DNA of 64,000 bases, from assembly GCA_031549925.1 (NCBI GenBank), contig JAVBPA010000004.1:1-64000 (forward strand), read 5' to 3'. This document shows positions 17,354-24,691 of this stretch, in pieces. The position numbers and the translations under genes are program-made. Below the pieces are notes generated by a model. The model worked only from the letters and a program-made list of their open reading frames with translations, had not been told where the DNA came from and searched no databases. The first letter of the stretch is position 1. Every line of letters starts with the position of its first letter. The DNA comes from JAVBPA01 sp031549925. GTDB lineage: Bacteria; Bacillota; Clostridia; Oscillospirales; CAG-272.

Positions 17354-18322
17354 TCACTGACAATATTTCGATGTAAGTTCACGCAAAGCGGATACAGTAT
17401 ATTTATGTTCGCCTTTTATATAAAAGCTTTTTCCTCCATCAGCTACCGTACGGGCTAAAATCGTTTTCCAAGGGCGGAAATAATATCTCGGATCACTCTT
17501 TGGAGGCGCAGCTGAAAAATCGTTACCCTCAATTTCCAGCAAATCGAAAACAGCGGTTGTAAAATGAACGATTCTTTCACCCCTTTGATGAGCGGCGTTT
17601 CTCGCCATTGCTATAGCTTTTAAATAAACCTCAGGACCCGCTACAGCTGATCCGAAGTTTAAAAAAGCTCCTCCTTCAAGTTTTGTTATCGTTTGAGTAT
17701 AAATTAAAAAGTCTGTATATGAAGCTTCTCCGAGAGCGGCTCCGTCACAATTCGGATGTTCATGTATAATATCATTTCCGATACCGATGTGAACGGTACA
17801 AGGTACCTGCATCGCATATCCCATACCTAAAATGCTTTTTTCACGTCCTGGCAATTTTTGTTCCCAAATGTAACGTCCGATAGCTTCACCTGCTCCGAGA
17901 CCGTCCTGCACGCCTTCTTTTAATATATCATTTATATAAGAGGATTCGGTCCAAAGCCCGAATTGTCCTTCGCTTATATATTTTGCGACGCTTTCACAGG
18001 TAGATCCTATAAGCGAAAGCTCAAAATCGTGAATGGAACCAGCTCCGTTTGTTGCGTAATGAGTAACAAAACCGTCTTTCATCATAGAAATAACAGAGGG
18101 ACCGCAGCCTGAACGGATTACGTGGCCTCCGCACATCATAAGAACTGAAGATTTTGTTTTACGCGCACTTTCAACAGCTTCTGCAATAACCTGCATATCA
18201 GGATTGCAAAGCAAATCTTTCGGCACTTCAACCGGATTATATATTTCATCGCTGATATCGTGAATTCTTTGGCTTAGAGGAAGAATCTTGAGCAAACCTC
18301 TGTCAAATTTTTCGTAAGGCAT
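17354..18322 (-). CDS. Deoxyhypusine synthase-like protein of unknown function
   Basis: I do not recognise this 322-residue protein with certainty. Its layout resembles the deoxyhypusine synthase NAD-binding fold. MMCGGHVIRSGCGPSV is followed by ATNGAGSIHDFE (compare the family's TTAGG-IEED region), an NCDGAALGE segment where synthases have TDGSIGD, and a GGAFLNFGSAVAGPEVYLKA block resembling the glycine-rich cofactor stretch. The catalytic Lys context of true synthases is not evident, and bacteria lack the eIF5A substrate. It lies 25 bp downstream of an SDR gene, so the pair is probably an operon. An NAD-dependent role is plausible but inferred. Confidence 0.4.
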   Translation of the reverse strand: MPYEKFDRGLLKILPLSQRIHDISDEIYNPVEVPKDLLCNPDMQVIAEAVESARKTKSSVLMMCGGHVIRSGCGPSVISMMKDGFVTHYATNGAGSIHDFELSLIGSTCESVAKYISEGQFGLWTESSYINDILKEGVQDGLGAGEAIGRYIWEQKLPGREKSILGMGYAMQVPCTVHIGIGNDIIHEHPNCDGAALGEASYTDFLIYTQTITKLEGGAFLNFGSAVAGPEVYLKAIAMARNAAHQRGERIVHFTTAVFDLLEIEGNDFSAAPPKSDPRYYFRPWKTILARTVADGGKSFYIKGEHKYTVSALRELTSKYCQ

Positions 18323-18347
18323 TTTGTAAACCTCTTTTTATTTAAAA

Positions 18348-19103
18348 TTATCTTTCCTGCATACCCGGTAATATAAGACCGCCGTCGATTCGCTCAATAT
18401 TACCTGTAATATACCCGGCTTTATCAGAACATAAAAACTCGACTAAATATCCGACTTCACGCGGACTGCCCATTCTTCCCAGGGGAATTTTCGGCGGAAA
18501 GGAACCTGCTTTTAATTCTTCGGGTGTGAAATTACCGCGTACCGCAGTCATTCCGGGAGCTATGGAATTTACGCGTATGCCGTATTTGGCAAGTTCTAGC
18601 GCCATTGACTGCGCGCTTCGTTGCAAAGCTGCCTTATATCCTCCGTAAAGTATATCTTCGGGATACGCGCGGATACCTCGGGTTGAAGTTGTAAAGATGA
18701 TACTGCCGGCTGTTTTGTTTGCTACCATGTGATTGGCAGCGACTTTTGAACACATCACATAACTGCGGTATACAAGGTTAAAAAATGCGGTTACATCGCT
18801 TTCTTCAAGCTTTAATACACTGTGATGACGGGTTATCGCAGCATTGCAGACAAGTGAATCGATCCCTCCTAGAGCTTCAATAGCTTGAGCAGTTACAGCT
18901 TCGGCAACTCCGTCACATTCAAGGGAAGCCTGAAAAGCAAAAGCACGCTGACCGAGGCTTTCAACTTCTGCGACAAGAGAATCCGCTTCGGATTTAGCGG
19001 TATGGTATGTTATAGCTACATCATAGCCGTTTTCGGACATAACCTGAGCAATACCTCTTCCGATACCACGGCTTCCGCCGGTTATAAATACTTTTTTAGA
19101 CAT
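18348..19103 (-). CDS. Short-chain dehydrogenase/reductase (SDR)
   Basis: A classical SDR of about 251 residues: cofactor loop TGGSRGIGRG, NAA-type motif in VCNAAITRH, catalytic Ser in FTTSTRG and the YxxxK pair in YGGYKAALQ, with the C-terminal GNIERIDGG. I start it at the ATG at 19103, preceded by AAAGGA ten bases upstream. An in-frame TTG at 19127 has no ribosome site and would add residues not usual in the family. It pairs with the deoxyhypusine-synthase-like gene 25 bp downstream. The substrate is unknown. Confidence 0.85.
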   Translation of the reverse strand: MSKKVFITGGSRGIGRGIAQVMSENGYDVAITYHTAKSEADSLVAEVESLGQRAFAFQASLECDGVAEAVTAQAIEALGGIDSLVCNAAITRHHSVLKLEESDVTAFFNLVYRSYVMCSKVAANHMVANKTAGSIIFTTSTRGIRAYPEDILYGGYKAALQRSAQSMALELAKYGIRVNSIAPGMTAVRGNFTPEELKAGSFPPKIPLGRMGSPREVGYLVEFLCSDKAGYITGNIERIDGGLILPGMQER

Positions 19104-19265
19104 ATGTGATATATCCTTTATATACAATTTGTTTAGTCCGCCATATGCATGATATTTTAATATATCATACGTTAAAAAGCAAGAGAAAATTAATTTTTTC
19201 GTTGACAGATGAAGAAAAATATGCTAGTATAATTAAAACATATTTAACGGAGGTCGGAGAAATTC

Positions 19266-19673
19266 ATGAAAACCGCACGTGTTCTTGTTATTATAATGGT
19301 GATAGGTATTCTTGTATCCGGATTAGCCGGATGCAAAGACCCGCTTAAAACAAAGCTTGACGAACTTGATAAAGCATATGCTAAAATGGGCGATACTTAT
19401 TGGAACGCAATATATTGGACTTCTATAGCCGGTGTGTATGGCGATACAGAAAATTATGAAGAAATGAATGCTAAGTTTGACGAATGGAAATTCAATCTTC
19501 AGGACGCGGGTGATGTAATCGATACAAAACTTGATTTAAAAGAAGACGAAATAGATAAATACATAACCGATTGGAATGCAATAACAGAAGAAATTCAAAA
19601 AGTTATCGACGAATATGAAGTTGAATCGGAAACAGAAACCGAGGAAGAAGAATCCGAAGAAGCAGCGGCATAA
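19266..19673 (+). CDS. Small acidic lipoprotein
   Basis: The first 23 residues form a lipoprotein signal peptide with lipobox LAGC, so Cys23 should be lipid-anchored outside the membrane. The mature part (about 112 residues) is helical, with a YWNAIYWTSIAGVYGD stretch, and it ends in a Glu-rich tail (EETEEEESEE). I do not recognise a domain. It forms a single-gene unit. A ribosome site (CGGAGG) lies upstream, TTGACA and TATAAT elements are present at 19202-19207 and 19228-19233 but 20 bases apart, and a terminator follows. Confidence 0.75.
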   Translation: MKTARVLVIIMVIGILVSGLAGCKDPLKTKLDELDKAYAKMGDTYWNAIYWTSIAGVYGDTENYEEMNAKFDEWKFNLQDAGDVIDTKLDLKEDEIDKYITDWNAITEEIQKVIDEYEVESETETEEEESEEAAA

Positions 19674-19687
19674 AGATAATTACATAA

Positions 19688-19722
19688 AAAAGCTTGCAAA
19701 AACGCAAGCTTTTATTTGTTTT
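19688..19722 (+). terminator. Intrinsic terminator after the lipoprotein gene
   Basis: A 10-bp perfect stem (19688-19697 with 19704-19713, six-base loop) is followed by ATTTGTTTT. Confidence 0.85.
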
Positions 19723-19762
19723 ATATTGAATTATTATATAATGTAAATCAAAGAGGTTTATT

Positions 19763-20179
19763 ATGTGGGTGGTTTTTGCACTGCTTTCTGCGGTTTTTGC
19801 AGCTTTTACATCTATTTTTGCCAAAATCGGTATAGAAAATGTAAATTCAAATTTAGCTACGGCTATTCGGACCGCGGTTGTGCTTTTTATGGCTTGGGGA
19901 ATAGTATTTATTACCGGAAAATACCATGATATAGTAAATATTTCTCAAAAAAGTTGGATATTTTTAATATTATCCGGTTCTTCGACGGGATTATCATGGC
20001 TTTTTTATTACAAAGCTCTCCAAATAGGGGAAGCATCAAAAGTTATACCTATCGATAAATTAAGCATTGTTATAAGCATGATATTGGCATTTGTTATTTT
20101 AGGCGAAGCTTTTAACGCAAAAACTATAATTGGAGGTTTGCTTATAACGGCAGGGACTTTTGTTTTGATTTTAAAATAA
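19763..20179 (+). CDS. EamA-like single-domain membrane transporter
   Basis: This 138-residue protein is one EamA (drug/metabolite transporter) repeat with five hydrophobic segments. Full-length members carry two repeats, and half-size ones work as dimers. Typical blocks are SAVFAAFTSIFAKIGI at the start, TGLSWLFYYKALQIGEASKVIPIDKLS, and VILGEAF with a final helix. The ATG follows AAAGAGG. Cargo is unknown. It is isolated between two terminators, so it is probably transcribed alone. Confidence 0.8.
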   Translation: MWVVFALLSAVFAAFTSIFAKIGIENVNSNLATAIRTAVVLFMAWGIVFITGKYHDIVNISQKSWIFLILSGSSTGLSWLFYYKALQIGEASKVIPIDKLSIVISMILAFVILGEAFNAKTIIGGLLITAGTFVLILK

Positions 20180-20271
20180 ATTTTTTTATATTTTTATATT
20201 TCTCATAAATTTTTAATTAAATTTTGCTGATTATTTACCGGTATAAAAGTCCGGTGTAATATATTTTAAAC

Positions 20272-20310
20272 AAAAACCGAACGGATATAATAAATCCACT
20301 CGGTTTTTAT
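20272..20310 (+). terminator. Intrinsic terminator after the EamA-like gene
   Basis: A 9-bp stem (20272-20280 with 20300-20308) plus an inner GGAT/ATCC pairing ends in TTTTTAT. Confidence 0.75.
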
Positions 20311-20337
20311 ATTTGAAATATGTGAACTATTTATTTC

Positions 20338-20366
20338 TTGACAAGTTCCGATACGCACTTTATAAT
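20338..20366 (+). promoter_or_regulatory. Consensus sigma-A promoter (TTGACA-17-TATAAT)
   Basis: Both hexamers are exact and the spacer is exactly 17 bases. The predicted start near 20373 leaves a leader of about 135 nt before the GNAT gene at 20510. Confidence 0.85.
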
Positions 20367-20410
20367 AAAGTCATTGTAATTTAAATAAATTATTGGTTCT
20401 TAATTAAATC

Positions 20411-20488
20411 TAAGGAAAGGATATGAAAAATTAACACTTTCACAATTAAAAATAACAAACAATGAATTAAAGGCCGTTGTTAATTTTT
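20411..20488 (+). promoter_or_regulatory. Leader with three-codon ORF and 11-bp inverted repeat
   Basis: AAGGAAAGG (20412-20420) is followed by ATG AAA AAT TAA (20423-20434), a three-residue reading frame with a strong ribosome site. Its coding bases lie inside the left arm (20426-20436) of a perfect 11-bp inverted repeat whose right arm is 20478-20488. The right arm sits just upstream of the real gene's AAAGGA ribosome site (20493). The layout resembles ribosome-stalling or attenuation leaders, but this is an inference. Confidence 0.45.
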
Positions 20489-20509
20489 ATATAAAGGAAA
20501 TTTTTATAA

Positions 20510-21271
20510 TTGACCATAAAAGAAAAAATTCTTGCCGAAGAAACCGAATACCCTTCAAATTTTTCTGAAATTATAAACGGGAACGGATACACTGCGTATT
20601 ATTTTACTGAAAACAAAGAACTGCATGAGGGAAATCATGCTGTTATCTATCCCGATAAAATCAAGGATCTTAAATATGTCCTATCAGAAATAAAAAAAAT
20701 ATACAGCGAAATGGGAATAAAAGCTTCTGTTTATCATCCTTTCGGTGATAAACATTATAATTATTTTAATGAAAACAAAGAAATAATAAAAGAATGCGGA
20801 TATGAAATTACATTGGATGAAGATTACAGATTTTTAATACTTTCAGGTGATAACAAAATAATAAGAAACAAATCTCTTGATATAAAATTATTGAATTGCT
20901 GGGACGAAAGTATCGAAAATGATATCATTATACCAAGCGGAGAATACTGGGAACTGGAATCAACCAAAAAATTTACAACCGAAAAGAACAGTTTTCTCTT
21001 TTCCGGATATATAGGTAATAAAGCGGTTGTTTATTCCGTTATACATAAATCGAAAAAATATGATTGCGTACGTTTTGATTATATTCTTTGTGCAAATCAA
21101 TACCGAGGCAAAGGATACGGAAGCGAATTAATATCATATATCGTCGATTTTTGCGGAGAAAACGGATTTAATAATTGTTTTCAATTGGCGGGACCTTCGG
21201 AAAATATAGTACGAAAAGCGGGGTTTCGCGACTCTTTTACCGCAAAAGCGGGAAGAATAAATGTTGTTTGA
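20510..21271 (+). CDS. GNAT-family N-acetyltransferase
   Basis: The C-terminal third of this 253-residue protein has the GNAT acetyl-CoA site: an R/Q-x-x-G-x-G/A-type loop in QYRGKGYGSELI followed by helix and the FNNCFQLAGPSENIVRKAGF segment. The N-terminal half is divergent and may define the acceptor. The start is TTG with AAAGGA twelve bases upstream. It opens an accessory run (MFS, GrpB, RidA, GNAT-protease fusion). The leader has a consensus promoter and a possible attenuator. Acceptor unknown; drug, amino acid or peptide are all possible. Confidence 0.75.
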   Translation: MTIKEKILAEETEYPSNFSEIINGNGYTAYYFTENKELHEGNHAVIYPDKIKDLKYVLSEIKKIYSEMGIKASVYHPFGDKHYNYFNENKEIIKECGYEITLDEDYRFLILSGDNKIIRNKSLDIKLLNCWDESIENDIIIPSGEYWELESTKKFTTEKNSFLFSGYIGNKAVVYSVIHKSKKYDCVRFDYILCANQYRGKGYGSELISYIVDFCGENGFNNCFQLAGPSENIVRKAGFRDSFTAKAGRINVV

Positions 21272-21338
21272 TAAAACTGAGGTTAATATATTTATATTAA
21301 TGCTTTAAAGCAAATAAAATTATCGGAGAAATGGCTAT

Positions 21339-22544
21339 ATGCAAAATAAAAGTCCGAACTATAAAAGTACTCTGTACGCTTGTTATCTGGGTTATATAAC
21401 CCAAGCTTTAATCGTAAATCTCCCTCCGTTACTCTTTGTTGTTTTCAAAGATAAATTCGGTCTCTCTTTTACCATGTTAGGCAGTTTGGTTGTGGTTATT
21501 TTTATAACACAGCTTGTTGTTGACGCTCTTGCCATAAAATTTGTCGATAAAATCGGTCACCGTGTATGCGCTGTCGCAGCTCATGTTTTCGCAGCTGCCG
21601 GAATGATAACTTTCGCGGTTTTACCAGAATTGTTGCCTTATCCTTATATCGGACTTATTATTTCCTGCTTTTTATTTTCTATCGGCGGAGGACTTATCGA
21701 AGTTCTTGTCAGTCCTATAGTGGAAAGTCTTCCGAGTGAGGCTAAAGCTTCGTCTATGAGTTTACTTCATTCATTTTACAGCTGGGGTCAGGTTTTAGTT
21801 ATTATTTTGTCAACCTTTGCGCTTCTTATTGTCGGTCATAATTTATGGTTTATATTGCCGCTTTTGTGGGCAATTCTTCCGATTGTTACTTTGATTAAAT
21901 TTACCAAGGTACCTTTGATACCTCCGCAGGAAGATGAAAAACGGATTCCTCTAAAAAAACTTCTGACATCAAAAATATTTTTAATAGCATTGCTTTTAAT
22001 GGTATGCTCGGGAGCGGCAGAACAGGCTATGGGGCAATGGGCTTCGATTTTTGCGGAAAAAGGACTTGAAATTTCAAAAACACTCGGGGATTTACTCGGT
22101 CCTTGCCTTTTTGCGATTATGATGGGAATTATACGAACTTTATACGGAATACGCGGACAAAACATAAACATTCAAAAAACATTGATAATAAGTTCTTGTC
22201 TTTGTATTGTTTCATTTATAATAACCGCATTGGTTCCTGTTCCCGCTATATCATTGATAGGATGCTCTCTTTGCGGATTATCGGTAAGTCTTATGTGGCC
22301 GGGAATGCTGAGTCTCACGGCTGCGGGATACCCTTCTGGAGGAGTTGCAATGTTTGCGTTGTTAGCACTCGGCGGGGATATGGGATGTTCTATCGGACCT
22401 TGGGTAACGGGGTTTGTGGCAGATCAAACCAATTTGAATACCGGATTGTTAACCGGATTGATTTTCCCGGCGGTTATGTTGATAGGATTATTAATTTTAG
22501 GATCAATGATAAAAAATAAAAACAAAACTTATGACATTGATTAA
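21339..22544 (+). CDS. Major facilitator superfamily transporter
   Basis: A 401-residue protein with about 12 hydrophobic segments. The MFS loop 2-3 signature appears as DALAIKFVDKIGHRVCA, and there is a long cytoplasmic loop around residue 200 (PPQEDEKRIPLKK). The overall pattern resembles the sugar/unknown-solute porters near FucP and YbjJ rather than the classic drug exporters, but cargo is uncertain. It lies 67 bp after the GNAT gene on the same strand, probably in the same transcript. Confidence 0.8.
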   Translation: MQNKSPNYKSTLYACYLGYITQALIVNLPPLLFVVFKDKFGLSFTMLGSLVVVIFITQLVVDALAIKFVDKIGHRVCAVAAHVFAAAGMITFAVLPELLPYPYIGLIISCFLFSIGGGLIEVLVSPIVESLPSEAKASSMSLLHSFYSWGQVLVIILSTFALLIVGHNLWFILPLLWAILPIVTLIKFTKVPLIPPQEDEKRIPLKKLLTSKIFLIALLLMVCSGAAEQAMGQWASIFAEKGLEISKTLGDLLGPCLFAIMMGIIRTLYGIRGQNINIQKTLIISSCLCIVSFIITALVPVPAISLIGCSLCGLSVSLMWPGMLSLTAAGYPSGGVAMFALLALGGDMGCSIGPWVTGFVADQTNLNTGLLTGLIFPAVMLIGLLILGSMIKNKNKTYDID

Positions 22545-22605
22545 ATAATGCAGTGATGAATTATAAATAAAACAATAAATTAAATATTATAAAATACAGA
22601 GGTTT

Positions 22606-23118
22606 ATGAAAGAAGTAATAGTAGTTCCGTATGATAATAATTGGAAGAACGCATTTGAACTTATAAAAAATGAATTGGCAGCCGGTCTTGATAATTATGT
22701 TATTGCGATAGAACATGTAGGAAGTACATCAATTGAAGGCTTAGCGGCTAAACCTATTATTGATATCGATGTTATAATAGAAAGTTATAATGTTTTCGAA
22801 AAAGTAAAGGAAAAACTTTTTCAAATAGGTTATAACTACGAAGGCGATTTAGGTATAAAAGACCGGCAGGCGTTTAAATATGATGATAAACCTCACTTGA
22901 TGAAGCATCATTTGTATGTATGCCCGCAATATTCGGAGGAACTTAAACGGCATATTTCTTTCAGAGATTATTTGCGTTCTCATCCGGACGACAGGGATTG
23001 GTACGGAAGTGTAAAAATGCTTGCGGCAAAGCGTTACCCGTTTGATATTGAAAGTTATATGATTGCTAAAAGTCCCTGTGCTGTGGAAATAATAAAAAGA
23101 AGCATGGCGGATGTATAA
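22606..23118 (+). CDS. GrpB/UPF0157 family nucleotidyltransferase-fold protein
   Basis: The 170 residues match the GrpB family: VVPYDNNWKNAFE at the N-terminus, IEHVGSTSIEGLAAKPIIDIDV in the core with a GS-x(n)-DxD nucleotidyltransferase signature, and HHLYVCPQYSEELKRHISFRDYLRSHP. The fold is related to minimal nucleotidyltransferases. The biological role is not established. A few members occur as fusions with kinases or acetyltransferases. It has its own ribosome site (CAGAGG) and sits in the accessory run. Confidence 0.85.
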   Translation: MKEVIVVPYDNNWKNAFELIKNELAAGLDNYVIAIEHVGSTSIEGLAAKPIIDIDVIIESYNVFEKVKEKLFQIGYNYEGDLGIKDRQAFKYDDKPHLMKHHLYVCPQYSEELKRHISFRDYLRSHPDDRDWYGSVKMLAAKRYPFDIESYMIAKSPCAVEIIKRSMADV

Positions 23119-23160
23119 ATTAATTTGTTATAAAATATATCAAAAAGGAGATTTATTTAA

Positions 23161-23523
23161 ATGGTAAAAAAAATGCCGACTCATTGCGGAGACGAAACTT
23201 GTGCATCATGCGTGATCGCGGGAGATTTTATTTTTTTAGCTCATCATGCCGGGGGTTTTGAAAAAAATGATATCGCATATCAAACGAGAGCCGCTTTTGA
23301 AAATATAAAACATACACTTTCTATGGTAGGCGCAGTTCTTGACGATATTGTTCAGGTAAATTTTTATATAAAAAATGTTTGTGATTTTGACAGCGGACGA
23401 AATGTTTTTTTAGAATATTTTAAAAATGGTCCTCCTGCGCGTATGACTGTTGTTACACAATTTCTCGATGAAGCCTGTTTATGCCAGATAGACGGAATAG
23501 CATATAAAAAGCAATCTATTTAA
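23161..23523 (+). CDS. RidA family (YjgF/UK114) protein
   Basis: A 120-residue RidA-type protein, a trimeric enamine/imine deaminase that protects PLP enzymes from reactive 2-aminoacrylate. The conserved catalytic Arg is in GPPARMTVV, preceded by the ILDDIVQVNFYIKN helix-strand and followed by EACLCQIDGIAY. The N-terminus has extra Cys residues (CGDETCASC), unusual for the family and possibly a metal or redox site; this is my observation only. AAGGAG precedes the ATG. Confidence 0.85.
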   Translation: MVKKMPTHCGDETCASCVIAGDFIFLAHHAGGFEKNDIAYQTRAAFENIKHTLSMVGAVLDDIVQVNFYIKNVCDFDSGRNVFLEYFKNGPPARMTVVTQFLDEACLCQIDGIAYKKQSI

Positions 23524-23558
23524 AATTATGACGGTTTTATTAATCGGAGGTAATATAA

Positions 23559-24530
23559 TTGTATCCTGTATTGGAAACAGAAAGATTGATTTTGCGTTCA
23601 TGGCAATTAGGTGATGAAAAACGTATTTTAGATTTCGCAGATATTTTAAATAGTACTATACCTAAAAATGAAATTCCGCAAATAAATAATATAAATGACG
23701 CTTTCGCTGTTTTACAATCTAATATTGACGACGATAACCAATGGGCTATTATTTATAAAGAGGGAAACATACTTATCGGCTGGTTCGGGTTAGCTGCCGC
23801 AAACAAAAGGAGCATCAGAGAAAACGCAGTTATATGGATTTGGCTTGACGAAAATTATCATAACAGAGGTATATGTACGGAAGCTGTTGAAAAAGTATTA
23901 AATTTTGCTTTTTTTGGAGTAAAAACAAAACAAATTTATGCCAATTGTAAAAACAAAATAACAGCAATGAATAAAGTTCTTATAAAATTCGGTTTTACAA
24001 AATACAACATCATTCCTAAAAACAAACCTAATAACGAAAATTCCGTCGTTCAATATAAATTGTCATTTTTTGATTACGATAAAAGAGAATATGAAACAAA
24101 ATACGATTATCAAACTCCTCCGGAAATACAGGAAAATCCATATAGTTATGAAAACCCCATACGTAAAATTGACAGTATTAATTATTTAAATCAACCTACG
24201 GAATATCTTTGCGGTCAAACTGTTATTGCTATGCTAGCAAATGTAAAAATTGTGGATGTAATAATTGTTATGAATAATAATATGGGTGTTTCAATATCTC
24301 AAATGAGAGAAACTCTCAAATATTACGGAATTAAAACAAAGACGGTTTCCCGTCAAAAATGTACGGAAAAAACAGTATTGCCGAACTGTTGTATATTAAG
24401 CGTGAAACTTCCCGAATACGGTCATTGGTCGCTTTATTATATGGGGAAATATTATGATCCGGAATTCGGTTTAATCGATGAACTGCCAGAGAGAGCAAAA
24501 CTAATTTCATTTTGGGAAATCATGATTTAA
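23559..24530 (+). CDS. GNAT acetyltransferase fused to a papain-fold (C39-like) domain
   Basis: Residues about 1-170 are a RimJ/RimL-type GNAT: ETERLILRSW at the start, WAIIYKEGNILIGWFGL, and the acetyl-CoA loop at NYHNRGICTEAVEKVL. After a linker rich in Y/E/P, residues about 205-323 look like a C39-like cysteine peptidase. The candidates are nucleophile C218 in EYLCGQTVIAML, H289 in YGHWSLYY and D300 in KYYDPEFG. The start is TTG with CGGAGG eight bases upstream. Possible roles include processing and acetylating a peptide or protein. I do not know a characterised example of this exact pair. It closes the accessory run before typA. Confidence 0.65.
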   Translation: MYPVLETERLILRSWQLGDEKRILDFADILNSTIPKNEIPQINNINDAFAVLQSNIDDDNQWAIIYKEGNILIGWFGLAAANKRSIRENAVIWIWLDENYHNRGICTEAVEKVLNFAFFGVKTKQIYANCKNKITAMNKVLIKFGFTKYNIIPKNKPNNENSVVQYKLSFFDYDKREYETKYDYQTPPEIQENPYSYENPIRKIDSINYLNQPTEYLCGQTVIAMLANVKIVDVIIVMNNNMGVSISQMRETLKYYGIKTKTVSRQKCTEKTVLPNCCILSVKLPEYGHWSLYYMGKYYDPEFGLIDELPERAKLISFWEIMI

Positions 24531-24595
24531 TAATTTTTTTTATATGGTATTGGTATAAAATCGCATGTGCAGCCAAATATTTTACATATTTTTAA

Positions 24596-24624
24596 TTGAC
24601 ATGAATTATGATAAATGGTATAAT
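24596..24624 (+). promoter_or_regulatory. Consensus sigma-A promoter of typA
   Basis: TTGACA, exactly 17 bases, TATAAT, located about 70 bases upstream of the typA start codon. Confidence 0.85.
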
Positions 24625-24691
24625 ATAATGTTTCCGGACGAATTAAGCCGGAGGACAGAGAAAGACAAATTACAAAAAGAGGTAAAATAAT

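Noticed and set aside
19202..19233. TTGACA and TATAAT upstream of the lipoprotein gene as a standard promoter.
   Set aside because: The spacer is 20 bases, longer than usual. It may still work but was not listed as a separate feature.
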